A stretch of DNA of 64,000 bases from an uncultured Lachnospiraceae bacterium. Its GTDB lineage: Bacteria > Bacillota > Clostridia > Lachnospirales > Lachnospiraceae. The stretch is from the NCBI GenBank assembly GCA_944383265.1, contig CALWOX010000002.1, positions 124,001 through 188,000 of the forward strand, given 5' to 3'. The notes under the pieces were generated by a model, which was not told the origin of the DNA, searched no databases, and was given only the letters and a program-made list of their open reading frames with translations. How positions within the stretch are numbered: position 1 is the first letter of the stretch; each line of letters starts with the position of its first letter. This document shows, piece by piece, positions 56,148 to 64,000 of this stretch. The position numbers and the translations under genes were made by a program.

Positions 56148-56690
56148 TTGAACAGACAAATAAAGATCATAGCAAAAAGAGCTCTTATCAATCTGTTGAT
56201 ATTGCTTGCCGCATTTACTATTCAGACCTGTGTATTCCCGCTTTTGCCTGTCTTTTCGGCAGTCCCGAATCTTCTTCTGATACTTACCTTTTCTTTCGGG
56301 TTTATTTACGGAAGCAAGACAGGAATGCTTTTGGGACTCGTCTCGGGAATGCTTATGGACCTTTTTTATACGGGCCCCTTCGGTTTTTATTGCCTTATTT
56401 TTATCTATATAGGATTTTTTAACGGAATTTTCAACAGATATTATTACAATGACTATATTCAGCTTCCGCTTATCCTTTGCACTCTGAACGAACTTTTTTA
56501 TAATTTATACATTTATGTGCTGCGTTTTCTTTTGAGAGGAAGGCTTGATATAGGATATTACTTTATGAATATAGTTCTTCCCGAGCTTGTTTTTTCTCTT
56601 ATTTTCACTTTGTTTTTATACAGAGTATTTTTGAAGGCAAACAAGAAGCTGGATGTTATAGAGGACAGAAGAGGTACAAACGTTGCTTAA
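56148..56690 (+). CDS. mreD: Rod shape-determining protein MreD, TTG start
   Basis: The 180-residue membrane protein has about five to six helices and the MreD pattern of small hydrophobic loops (FGFIYGSKTGMLLGLVSGMLMDLFYTGPFGFY). It works with MreC, PBP2 and RodA in lateral cell-wall growth. TTG at 56148 follows AAGGAGG at the right spacing. Its end overlaps the PBP2 gene by 8 bases. Confidence 0.9.
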   Translation: MNRQIKIIAKRALINLLILLAAFTIQTCVFPLLPVFSAVPNLLLILTFSFGFIYGSKTGMLLGLVSGMLMDLFYTGPFGFYCLIFIYIGFFNGIFNRYYYNDYIQLPLILCTLNELFYNLYIYVLRFLLRGRLDIGYYFMNIVLPELVFSLIFTLFLYRVFLKANKKLDVIEDRRGTNVA

Positions 56691-59562
56691 AGAGATTTGG
56701 TACATAGTCAAGGACTTCATAATAAAGCTTTTAAACGGCCGTCTGTTTGCGATCGGATGTATTTTTGCTGTCATGATCAGCATACTCATCGTCAACCTGT
56801 TCAAGCTTCAGATACTGAATGAGAGCGACTACAGAGAGGCTTATCTGCAGATGACGGAGAGAGTCATAAAGACTCCCGGCACCAGGGGAAATATATATGA
56901 CGCTGACGGAAATCTCCTTGCATATAACAGACTGAGCTACAATCTTACTATATCGGATAACGGAGCATATACAAATGACTACAATGCCAGAAATTATATG
57001 CTCTATAAGCTTGCCCTAATACTTGAAAAGCATGAGGTAAACATCGTATCCAGATTTGAGGTCAAGCTTGATTCAGGGGAGTTTGTATTTACCTCCTCGT
57101 CAGACAGCGGAAAGAGAAGATTTTTGGCGGCTGTATACGGCATAAGCACAGATCTTTTGGATACCGAGGACAGATACAGCTCATCAATAAGCGCCGAGGA
57201 AGCCTTTAACATAAAGGTAAACGACTACAGATTCAATGAGATTAAGGATGATGACGGCCATCCTGTCATACCTGATGAGGAGACTATGCTTGATATGGTA
57301 AAAATACTCTTTACCATGAGGCAGACCGCATTCCAGAGATATGAAACGACGACTATAGCTGAAGATATCGACGAGGAGTGCATGGCCGAGCTTCTTGAGA
57401 ATCAGGCCGAGCTTCAGGGAATAGATGTTGAAGAGACCTATATAAGAAGATACAACAATGCAAAGTATTTTTCCCATATAATCGGCTATACAGGAGCGGT
57501 TCAGGATAATAATGCCCTTGAAGAACTGCAAAAGACAAATCCCGACTATGAAATAACAGATATAGTAGGAGCCACAGGAATCGAGAAGTCTATGGAGACC
57601 GCTCTTCAGGGAACGAAAGGTGAGCGGCATATATATGTGGACAGCCTCGGACAGATACTTGAGACCATATCTGATGTCCCTCCAAAGGCCGGAGATGATT
57701 TCTATCTTACCATACCTCAGAATCTTCAGATTGGAATCTATCATCTTATAGAACATCAGCTTGCCGGAATCCTTGCGGAGAGGATAGTAAACGTCAAGGA
57801 GGCCGATATAGAGGAGACAGAGTTTGCATCTCAGATAGTTATACCTGTAGACGATGCCTATTTCCAGCTTATAAATAACAATGTGCTTGATTACACCCAC
57901 TTTACGGCGGAAGATGCGGGAGCTGCGGAGTCCCTGATCGGGGCCGCCTTCACCTCTCATAAGGAGGCTGTACTTTCCGAGATAGAAAAACAGCTTATGA
58001 GCGCTGATGCAAGCACTATGGGAGAGCTTTCAGATGAATATATGGCTTATATGGTATTCATTTATGATTATCTTGCCTCTTCGGAAGCAGGAATAATCGA
58101 GAGCTCAAAGATAGATCAGACCTCTGACAGCTATGCGGCATGGAGGGACGACACCATCTCCCTCAGAGATTACCTTTATTCAGGTATATCCGAGGGCTGG
58201 ATAAATACAGCGGGACTTGACACAAGCGACAGTCTTTACGCCGATGCGGATGACCTGTTTAATGAGATCGTAGATTTTGTTATGAGGCATATAAGCGACA
58301 GCACTGACTTTGACAAGCAGATATACAAGTACATGATAATAGACAGGTCACAGGTCACAGGAAGACTTCTCTGCATGGCTTTATTCGAGCAGGGAGTTCT
58401 GGAGGCTGATGATGCCTCGTACAACGCCCTTTCTGCAGGAGATGAAAACTATGCCTACAGCTTTTTCATGCAGAAGGTTATCAATATTGAGATAACTCCC
58501 GCTCAGCTGGCTCTTGATCCCTGCATGGCCTCTGTTGTTGTAACTGATGTTAATACAGGAGATGTAAAGGCTTTGGTTACTTATCCCGGATATGACAATA
58601 ACAGGATCAGCGACCCCGAGTATTTCAACAAGTGCCTGACCGATCTGTCATTGCCGCTTATCAACTCGGCCACCCAGACAAACAAGGCTCCCGGTTCAAC
58701 CTTCAAGCCTATAGCTGCAGCCGCAGTGCTTGAGGAGAAAGCCGCAACCACAGAGGATCTTGTGGACTGTACAGGACTGTATGACCTTGTCCATCCTCCC
58801 ATAAAGTGCTGGCTTGGAATCCCCGGACATGGTCCCCTCACAGTTCAGCAGGCGATCTCAAACTCCTGTAACTACTGCTTTGCAGAGTACGGCCACAGGC
58901 TTGCAACGGCGCCTGACGGAACATATTCAACCACACTGGGAATAGAAAAAATAGCTAAATATGCGGCAATGTTCGGACTTGACAGGCTTTCAGGAGTGCA
59001 GATCGATGAAAGAGCTCCTCAGATATCTGATGAGGACCCCGAGCGTTCCGCATTCGGACAGAGTACACACTCCTTCAACAATGTGCAGATAGCTCGCTAT
59101 GCTACAGCTGTGGCTAATACAGGAAAGCTCTTCAATCTTAATCTTATAGATAAAGAGACTGACGCCGACGGCATTTTGAAGCAGGATTTTACTGCCGAGC
59201 AGATAGGCACCGTTGAGCTCTCCGATTCTACATGGTCCGTCCTTAAGCAGGGTATGAGAGACCTCATTACAGAAGGAGTCGGAGCGGATGTGTTCAGAGG
59301 CTTTGATACTGTAAATGTTGCGGGAAAAACCGGAACTGCCGAGGAGATAAGCACACGCGGTAACCACGCATGGTTTATTTCTTACGCTCCCTACGAAAAT
59401 CCCGAGATAGCTGTAACAGTAAATATCCCCTTCGGATATTCATCGGGAAATGCGGCGTCTCTTGCAAAATCTGTATACAGATATTATTACGGAGACATCA
59501 GTCTTGCTGATATATTAAATACAAATGCTTCGTCTATACAGACATTTAATATAACTGATTAA
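56683..59562 (+). CDS. mrdA: Penicillin-binding protein 2 (class B transpeptidase), unusually long
   Basis: Peptidoglycan transpeptidase of the elongasome, partner of RodA. It starts at TTG with AGAGG upstream, within the end of mreD. One membrane helix (about 18-43) is followed by the PBP dimer region (TPGTRGNIYDADGNLLA) and the VGATGIEKSMETALQG segment, then a long region of about residues 365-630, and the transpeptidase with Ser672 (STFK), Ser728-Cys-Asn730 and Lys882 (KTG). All catalytic residues are present. At 959 residues it is 250-300 longer than typical PBP2; the extra part is acidic and has no family I recognise. Confidence 0.93.
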   Translation: MLKEIWYIVKDFIIKLLNGRLFAIGCIFAVMISILIVNLFKLQILNESDYREAYLQMTERVIKTPGTRGNIYDADGNLLAYNRLSYNLTISDNGAYTNDYNARNYMLYKLALILEKHEVNIVSRFEVKLDSGEFVFTSSSDSGKRRFLAAVYGISTDLLDTEDRYSSSISAEEAFNIKVNDYRFNEIKDDDGHPVIPDEETMLDMVKILFTMRQTAFQRYETTTIAEDIDEECMAELLENQAELQGIDVEETYIRRYNNAKYFSHIIGYTGAVQDNNALEELQKTNPDYEITDIVGATGIEKSMETALQGTKGERHIYVDSLGQILETISDVPPKAGDDFYLTIPQNLQIGIYHLIEHQLAGILAERIVNVKEADIEETEFASQIVIPVDDAYFQLINNNVLDYTHFTAEDAGAAESLIGAAFTSHKEAVLSEIEKQLMSADASTMGELSDEYMAYMVFIYDYLASSEAGIIESSKIDQTSDSYAAWRDDTISLRDYLYSGISEGWINTAGLDTSDSLYADADDLFNEIVDFVMRHISDSTDFDKQIYKYMIIDRSQVTGRLLCMALFEQGVLEADDASYNALSAGDENYAYSFFMQKVINIEITPAQLALDPCMASVVVTDVNTGDVKALVTYPGYDNNRISDPEYFNKCLTDLSLPLINSATQTNKAPGSTFKPIAAAAVLEEKAATTEDLVDCTGLYDLVHPPIKCWLGIPGHGPLTVQQAISNSCNYCFAEYGHRLATAPDGTYSTTLGIEKIAKYAAMFGLDRLSGVQIDERAPQISDEDPERSAFGQSTHSFNNVQIARYATAVANTGKLFNLNLIDKETDADGILKQDFTAEQIGTVELSDSTWSVLKQGMRDLITEGVGADVFRGFDTVNVAGKTGTAEEISTRGNHAWFISYAPYENPEIAVTVNIPFGYSSGNAASLAKSVYRYYYGDISLADILNTNASSIQTFNITD

Positions 59563-59596
59563 TTAAGGTTTTTTCTCAAAAACAAGGCTGTTTTTA

Positions 59597-59625
59597 GTGA
59601 CAGCCGGCATAATTAAGTGTATACT
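59597..59625 (+). promoter_or_regulatory. Candidate rodA promoter
   Basis: GTGACA (59597-59602) and TATACT (59620-59625) are 17 bases apart, but the transcript would begin at the ribosome site of rodA, so it is uncertain. A small hairpin (GGCTGT/ACAGCC) overlaps it. Confidence 0.35.
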
Positions 59626-59644
59626 GATAATAAGGAATAAGTGC

Positions 59645-60766
59645 ATGAAATTCGACTACGAAATAAAATACTATGATTTTTTCCTGCTGTTCTTGATGAT
59701 CGGACTCAATATATGCGGAATACTTATAGTACGCAGCGCTTCCAATATGGATGCTGCTACAGTAAGTAGGCAGATAATCGGCTCCCTGGCGGGAGTCTGT
59801 GCCTGTATTATAGTTTCCTTTATTGATTACAGAAAGCTTATCAAGTACTCCGCCCTTATTTTTGGAGTCTGTCTGGCATTTCTTGTGGCTGTTAAGCTTC
59901 TCGGAATAGTTCATAAGGGCGCCGGCCGTTGGATAAACCTTCCGATATTGGGACAGGTCCAACCGTCTGAATTCTGTAAGGTCGGAATAATCATATTTTT
60001 TGCAGGCTTCTTTGAAAAGCACAGAGAGACTGTGAGCTCGCCTAAGACCTTTTTCAAGGGGGCACTGCTTTTTGCTTTGCCCGCGGCGCTCATTTTGGCA
60101 CAGCCTAACCTGTCCACCACTATTATCATAACGGTTATATTTTCATTTATGGTATTTGCTTCGGGAATAAGCTTCAAGTGGGTATTCGGAGTTGTGGGAA
60201 GCTTTCTTGCCTTATTCGCGGCTGTAATGTACACCTTCAGGACAGACCTTTATGAAAAGCTTCCGCTGCTTCCTTACCAAAAGCAGCGAATACTTGGTTT
60301 TTTATACCCTGAGGAATACTCAAATACCTTTTACCAGCAGGAAAACTCGATGCTTGCCATAGGCTCCGGCGGGCTGTACGGAAAGGGCCTCTATAATACA
60401 GGCATAGATTCCGTGAAGGCCGGAAACTTTCTCATCGAGGAGGATACTGATTTTATATTTGCCATAATAGGAGAGGAGCTCGGCTTTAGGGGTTGCGTTA
60501 TTATTTTGGCCGCTTTTCTTCTTATAATGATACTTACACTTTATCACGGAGGAAAATCCAAGGATATGGCGGGGAAGCTTATCTGTGTGGGAATGGCCTC
60601 ATGGCTGGCCTTCCAGACCTTCACCAACATAGCGGTGGCTATGGGACTTTTCCCGACTACAGGAGTTACACTTCCGTTTTTCAGCAGAGGGGTTTCTTCG
60701 CTGCTCAGTATCTATATAGGTATGGGGATAGTGCTTAATATAGGTTTGCAGCGCAAGACTAAATAG
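59645..60766 (+). CDS. rodA: Rod shape-determining peptidoglycan polymerase RodA (FtsW/RodA/SpoVE family)
   Basis: Membrane glycosyltransferase that polymerises lipid II together with PBP2. From ATG at 59645, with AAGGA upstream, it has 373 residues and about ten membrane helices. The family features are the catalytic-site region AGRWINLPILGQVQPSEFCKV, PNLSTT, and the late EEDTDFIFAIIGEELGFRG. A longer in-frame start at 59597 adds unconserved residues. Its direct position after PBP2 supports RodA rather than FtsW. Confidence 0.92.
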   Translation: MKFDYEIKYYDFFLLFLMIGLNICGILIVRSASNMDAATVSRQIIGSLAGVCACIIVSFIDYRKLIKYSALIFGVCLAFLVAVKLLGIVHKGAGRWINLPILGQVQPSEFCKVGIIIFFAGFFEKHRETVSSPKTFFKGALLFALPAALILAQPNLSTTIIITVIFSFMVFASGISFKWVFGVVGSFLALFAAVMYTFRTDLYEKLPLLPYQKQRILGFLYPEEYSNTFYQQENSMLAIGSGGLYGKGLYNTGIDSVKAGNFLIEEDTDFIFAIIGEELGFRGCVIILAAFLLIMILTLYHGGKSKDMAGKLICVGMASWLAFQTFTNIAVAMGLFPTTGVTLPFFSRGVSSLLSIYIGMGIVLNIGLQRKTK

Positions 60767-60780
60767 AAGGAGGAGAATGT

Positions 60781-61173
60781 ATGAAGATCGGACTGATAGC
60801 ACATGACACCAAGAAAAAACTCATGCAGAACTTTTGCATAGCATACAGGGGGATCCTTTCAAAGCATGAATTGTATGCTACGGGAACAACAGGCAGACTT
60901 ATTGAGGAGGTTACAAATCTGCATGTTCACAAGTATCTTCCGGGGCATCTCGGAGGACAGCAGCAGATGGCTGCACAGATCGCAGCCGACGATATTGATA
61001 TGGTAATATTTCTCAGGGATCCTGTAGCCCCCAAGACTCATGAGCCGGACATAAATAATGTCTCAAAGCTCTGTGACAGCTACAGCATACCTCTGGCAAC
61101 AAATATCGCCACTGCCGAGCTCTTGATACATGCGCTTGAAAACGGAGATCTGGAATGGCGAGAAAATCGTTAA
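60781..61173 (+). CDS. mgsA: Methylglyoxal synthase-like protein with altered catalytic residue
   Basis: The family converts dihydroxyacetone phosphate to methylglyoxal and phosphate, a bypass when phosphate is short. The 130-residue protein matches MgsA throughout: His8-Asp9 at the start, ATGTTG, FLRDP and THEPD, with residues Asp80, His87 and Asp90 at positions equivalent to active-site residues of the E. coli enzyme. The catalytic base, Asp71 in the E. coli enzyme within GGDQQ, is Gln60 here (GGQQQ; codon CAG at 60958-60960). GGAGGA precedes ATG. Activity is doubtful; a regulatory role is possible. Confidence 0.88.
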   Translation: MKIGLIAHDTKKKLMQNFCIAYRGILSKHELYATGTTGRLIEEVTNLHVHKYLPGHLGGQQQMAAQIAADDIDMVIFLRDPVAPKTHEPDINNVSKLCDSYSIPLATNIATAELLIHALENGDLEWRENR

Positions 61174-62144
61174 TGCATAAAAGATTTATTTGTCTCGCTG
61201 TGCTCTCGGGACTCGCGGCGGTTACAGCTACCTCCGCCTGCACAAGGGGAGCCGGCCTTGAAAAAGCTTACAATATAAACAATTTTGATATGGATTCAGT
61301 ATACAATGACGGCAGTTTAAGGGCAGAACCCTTTGCAGCCGCTCTTTGTGTGCCTGATTTTGACGGAGATATGGATGCCGAGGGCGTGGACGCTGAGGGA
61401 TTTCTGCTATTCAATACCGATACCGGCGAGGTCATAAGTGCCCATAATATATACGAAAGACTGTATCCCGCATCCACCACAAAGATAATGACCTGCCTGC
61501 TTGCCTTAAAATACGGGGATCTGACTGATACGGTAATTGTTCCTGAGGAATCCGAGATAACGGAGGCCGGCTCCTCAATGGCCGACCTTGCTCCGGGAGA
61601 TAAGATAAATCTCGGAGATCTGCTGTATGGGCTTATGGTCCCTTCAGGAAATGATGCGGCTGTAGCTGTGGCCTGCCATATTTCAGGCAGCACTGAGGCC
61701 TTTGTTGAGCTTATGAATGAGGAGGCACATGCTCTGGGAGCTACAGGAACTCATTTTACAAATCCTCACGGGCTTCCTGATGATGACCATTATACGACAG
61801 CCTATGATCTTTATCTGATGATGAATGAGGCTCTCAAATACGATGAATTCAGAAAGATAGCGTCTACCGCATCATATACGGCTGAGGTCACTGACTCCGA
61901 GGGCAATGAAAAAAGTCTTACCTGGGAGACTGGAAACGGCTTTATGGCAGGAAAGTTTTCGCTACCTCAGGGACTTAATGTCGAGGCGGCAAAGACAGGC
62001 CACACCAATGCCGCGGGCTTTTGTCTTGTGATGGGAGAGGCCTCGGACACAGGAGACAACTATATTTCTGTTACCATGAAAGCGGGCTCATATGATGCCT
62101 TGTATAACGGAACAACAACACTTTTACAAAAAATAAACAAATAA
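61155..62144 (+). CDS. D-alanyl-D-alanine carboxypeptidase (DacF-like, S11 family)
   Basis: Low-molecular-weight penicillin-binding protein that trims the terminal D-Ala of peptidoglycan stem peptides. The 329-residue protein has a signal peptide (FICLAVLSGLAAVTA), then STTK (SxxK), SGN and KTG, the full catalytic set. Cys in TSAC resembles a weak lipobox, but the residue at -3 is not typical. ATG at 61155 has GGAG upstream and overlaps mgsA; a start at 61173, right at the mgsA stop, is also possible. It has no visible C-terminal amphipathic domain. Confidence 0.92.
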   Translation: MARKSLMHKRFICLAVLSGLAAVTATSACTRGAGLEKAYNINNFDMDSVYNDGSLRAEPFAAALCVPDFDGDMDAEGVDAEGFLLFNTDTGEVISAHNIYERLYPASTTKIMTCLLALKYGDLTDTVIVPEESEITEAGSSMADLAPGDKINLGDLLYGLMVPSGNDAAVAVACHISGSTEAFVELMNEEAHALGATGTHFTNPHGLPDDDHYTTAYDLYLMMNEALKYDEFRKIASTASYTAEVTDSEGNEKSLTWETGNGFMAGKFSLPQGLNVEAAKTGHTNAAGFCLVMGEASDTGDNYISVTMKAGSYDALYNGTTTLLQKINK

Positions 62145-62155
62145 AGCGGAAATTA

Positions 62156-62184
62156 TTGCACAAAAATTGTAAGTGTAATATAAT
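62156..62184 (+). promoter_or_regulatory. Promoter of the P-loop protein and HlyD-like genes
   Basis: TTGCAC (62156-62161) and a perfect TATAAT (62179-62184) are separated by 17 bases. Confidence 0.75.
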
Positions 62185-62227
62185 TTAAGAAACATACAAC
62201 ATGACTAACTTTAAGGAGGAGAAGGGT

Positions 62228-62647
62228 ATGGTTCAGTTAATTGTCGGAAGTAAAGGAAAGGGCAAAACAAAAGAGCTGCTTCTCAGAGCGGAGCAGGCTG
62301 TTAAGGAGGCTCAGGGAAATATAGTTTATTTGGATAAGAGCTCACAGCATATGTATGAGCTCAGTAACAAAATAAGACTTATCAATGTCAGCAATTTCCC
62401 TGTAGATTCCGAGGATGGTTTTATAGGTTTTATAAGCGGTATTATTTCACAGGATCATGACCTTGAATATATGTTTCTGGACAGCTTCTTAAAGATAGCT
62501 AATCTTTACGGCACAGATATTACTTCCGCGGTAAATAAGCTTGTGGAGCTTTCAGAAAAGTATCATGTCAACTTCATCGTAAGCGTTTCAATGGACAAGG
62601 ATGATTTGGCGGATTCTTTAAAGGAATATGTGGCAGTAGCATTATAA
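62228..62647 (+). CDS. Small P-loop protein of unknown function
   Basis: A 139-residue cytoplasmic protein with Walker A GSKGKGKT (residues 7-14) and a possible Walker B near EYMFLDSF. GGAGAAGGG precedes ATG at 62228; an upstream in-frame ATG (62201) would place the ribosome site inside the gene. No helicase, kinase or partner motifs are visible beyond the nucleotide-binding site. It is far smaller than most ATPases. Its neighbour is an HlyD-like protein, but no transporter ATPase role is implied: it lacks an ABC signature. Confidence 0.7.
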   Translation: MVQLIVGSKGKGKTKELLLRAEQAVKEAQGNIVYLDKSSQHMYELSNKIRLINVSNFPVDSEDGFIGFISGIISQDHDLEYMFLDSFLKIANLYGTDITSAVNKLVELSEKYHVNFIVSVSMDKDDLADSLKEYVAVAL

Positions 62648-62683
62648 TAACGACATCTGATAAAAACTGCCGACTTTTTACTA

Positions 62684-64000
62684 ATGGCTAAAAACGGAAA
62701 TAAAAAAATATTACATATAAAAAGAAGATTTAAACTCAATGTAGGCATGATAATTTTTTTCATTATCTTTGTCTACATTGTTTTTAGTGTTACTTCATAC
62801 CTTCAGAGAGACCGTATAAAGTATTTTGAGGTTGAGGAGGGAAGCATAGTAAAGGAGCACAGCTATACCGGACTTATACTTCGCGAGGAACAGGTGGTAA
62901 ATGCGGAAAAGAGCGGTTATCTGAACTACTATGTGCCGAATAACAGAAAGACTGCGAAGGGCGCCACAGTTTACTCTATTGACGAGACAGGTAATCTTGA
63001 GAGCTATTTGAGGGAGCATCCTGAGCTTATGACAGGTCTTACAGATACGGATATAGCCGAGCTCAGAGCCGCCCTTTACAATGACACTGTAACGCTTACT
63101 GATGTTGACTTCAACCGCATCTATGATGTAAACGCTTCACTCAGTGCTATGGTTATGGAGTATGCAGGATTTAACAGCCTGAGTGCGCTGTCGGATTCAT
63201 TGACAGAGCTCGGAATCAGCTTCAGTGAATTTCAGGCTCCGGCATCAGGGCTTGTATCCTATTCCATAGACGGTTTTGAGAGCATGACGCCCTCTGAAGT
63301 AACGGCCGATATGTTTGATATGGCCTCGTACAATAATGTCATTACAAGTTCAGGCTCAATGGTTGAAAGCGGGGCTCCATTGTACAAGCTTATCACCTCT
63401 GATGTTTGGTCAATAGTCTTCCCCATGGATCAGGAGGATATCGCGACATTTTCCGATGAAAGCAGAGTGACCATAAGCTTTACCGATAAGGACATAAGTA
63501 CAGACGCATCATTTTCTGTAATAAAAGGCTCAGACGGAGAAAATTACGGCAAGCTTGATTTTACAAGATATATGATACAGTTTGCCTCCGAGAGATTCGT
63601 TGAGTTTGAGATCGTAAGCAATAATGTAAGCGGACTTAAAATACCGGAGCGTTCCATAACTTCAAAGGATTTCTTCATTATTCCCGTAGAATACCTTGTG
63701 GAGAATGATGACGGAACCTCAGGCTTTAACAAGGAAGTACTGTCAGATGACGGCACAGCAGTTCAATTTGTCGATACGGAGATATATTCGCAGGATGAGG
63801 AGTATTGCTATGTGGACAGCTCCCCGGACTCCGAATTCAAGGTCGGAGATTATGTGCAAAAACCCGGATCATCGGATCGCTATCAGATTGGTCCTACCAA
63901 GTCTGTCCCCGGAGTATATAATATCAATAAAGGATATACTGTCTTCAGAAGGATAGAAGAGCTTGAGAGGGATAACGGATACTGCATAGTCAAGAAAAAC
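62684..64000 (+). CDS. HlyD-family (membrane fusion) protein, truncated by window end
   Basis: The reading frame is open from ATG at 62684 to the window end (439 codons). A basic start is followed by one membrane helix (about 22-42), then an extracytoplasmic region with a biotinyl-lipoyl-like start (EVEEGSIVKEHSYTGLILRE) and later barrel-type segments (APLYKLITSDVWSIVFP). This fits HlyD-like adaptors, which in Gram-positives may support export or cell-envelope processes. No clear ribosome site precedes it. In related genomes such proteins lie near sepF/yggS division genes, which would be beyond this window. Confidence 0.72.
   Translation, partial: MAKNGNKKILHIKRRFKLNVGMIIFFIIFVYIVFSVTSYLQRDRIKYFEVEEGSIVKEHSYTGLILREEQVVNAEKSGYLNYYVPNNRKTAKGATVYSIDETGNLESYLREHPELMTGLTDTDIAELRAALYNDTVTLTDVDFNRIYDVNASLSAMVMEYAGFNSLSALSDSLTELGISFSEFQAPASGLVSYSIDGFESMTPSEVTADMFDMASYNNVITSSGSMVESGAPLYKLITSDVWSIVFPMDQEDIATFSDESRVTISFTDKDISTDASFSVIKGSDGENYGKLDFTRYMIQFASERFVEFEIVSNNVSGLKIPERSITSKDFFIIPVEYLVENDDGTSGFNKEVLSDDGTAVQFVDTEIYSQDEEYCYVDSSPDSEFKVGDYVQKPGSSDRYQIGPTKSVPGVYNINKGYTVFRRIEELERDNGYCIVKKN

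Noticed and set aside
60781..61173. Sequencing error as cause of the GGQQQ motif in mgsA
   Set aside because: Changing an Asp codon to CAG needs two substitutions and the frame is otherwise intact, so a real difference is more likely, though not proven.
1..64000. Mobile elements, defence systems or prophage genes
   Set aside because: I found no transposase, integrase, restriction, toxin-antitoxin or phage structural genes, and no base composition shift beyond nifJ codon bias.

Overview
The window reads as an ordinary stretch of core chromosome from an anaerobic, low-to-moderate GC Firmicute, most likely a member of the Lachnospiraceae or a close clostridial relative. The reasons are the one-piece pyruvate:ferredoxin oxidoreductase, clostridial gene orders (der-plsY-gpsA, phoH-ybeY, miaB-mutS-mutL-miaA, mreCD-PBP2-rodA-mgsA), a PUA-less ProB, a YnzC/DUF896 protein, a VanW protein, strong AGGAGG-type ribosome binding sites, several TTG starts, and many promoters close to TTGACA-17-TATAAT. 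I see no rRNA, tRNA, CRISPR array, insertion sequence or prophage. The species cannot be fixed from the sequence alone.

Layout. 1-4.8 kb: the 3' end of leuS, an AI-2E family permease, a small HPr-like protein without the usual histidine region, and a large VanW-family membrane-anchored protein. 5.0-8.6 kb: nifJ. 8.8-11.9 kb: a copper unit with a promoter and CsoR-like operator, a copper P-type ATPase whose C terminus is a fused CopZ-like domain carrying its own internal start signal, and csoR. 12.0-13.3 kb: a long-form PRPP synthetase on the minus strand. 13.4-16.5 kb: der, plsY, gpsA. 16.6-21.5 kb: a complete branched-chain amino acid type ABC importer (livKHMGF) behind a consensus promoter. 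21.6-26.9 kb: a beta-CASP nuclease, rnhA, alaS and rpsU. 26.9-33.1 kb: phoH, ybeY, a SpoVB/MurJ-like flippase-fold protein and two flavoproteins.

33.2-36.6 kb: proB, proA, ynzC-like and DUF368. 36.9-44.5 kb: an AfuABC/FbpABC-like ABC importer, a YesM/YesN-type two-component system and a beta-hydroxyacid dehydrogenase. 44.6-45.7 kb: a stand-alone 2-hydroxyacyl-CoA dehydratase-family protein on the minus strand. 46.0-54.4 kb: miaB, mutS, mutL, miaA and a PLP-dependent YnbB-like protein. 54.5-62.1 kb: an envelope cluster of radC, mreC, mreD, an unusually long PBP2, rodA, mgsA and a D-Ala-D-Ala carboxypeptidase. 62.2-64.0 kb: a small P-loop protein and the start of an HlyD-like protein cut by the window end.

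No wholly new system is obvious. The strongest leads are the nested copZ reading unit inside copA, a methylglyoxal synthase whose catalytic aspartate position is glutamine, the 959-residue PBP2 with about 340 extra residues before its active serine, the HPr-like protein lacking the phosphohistidine region, the importer plus two-component locus with unknown ligand, and several hairpins placed between solute-binding protein genes and their transporter genes.
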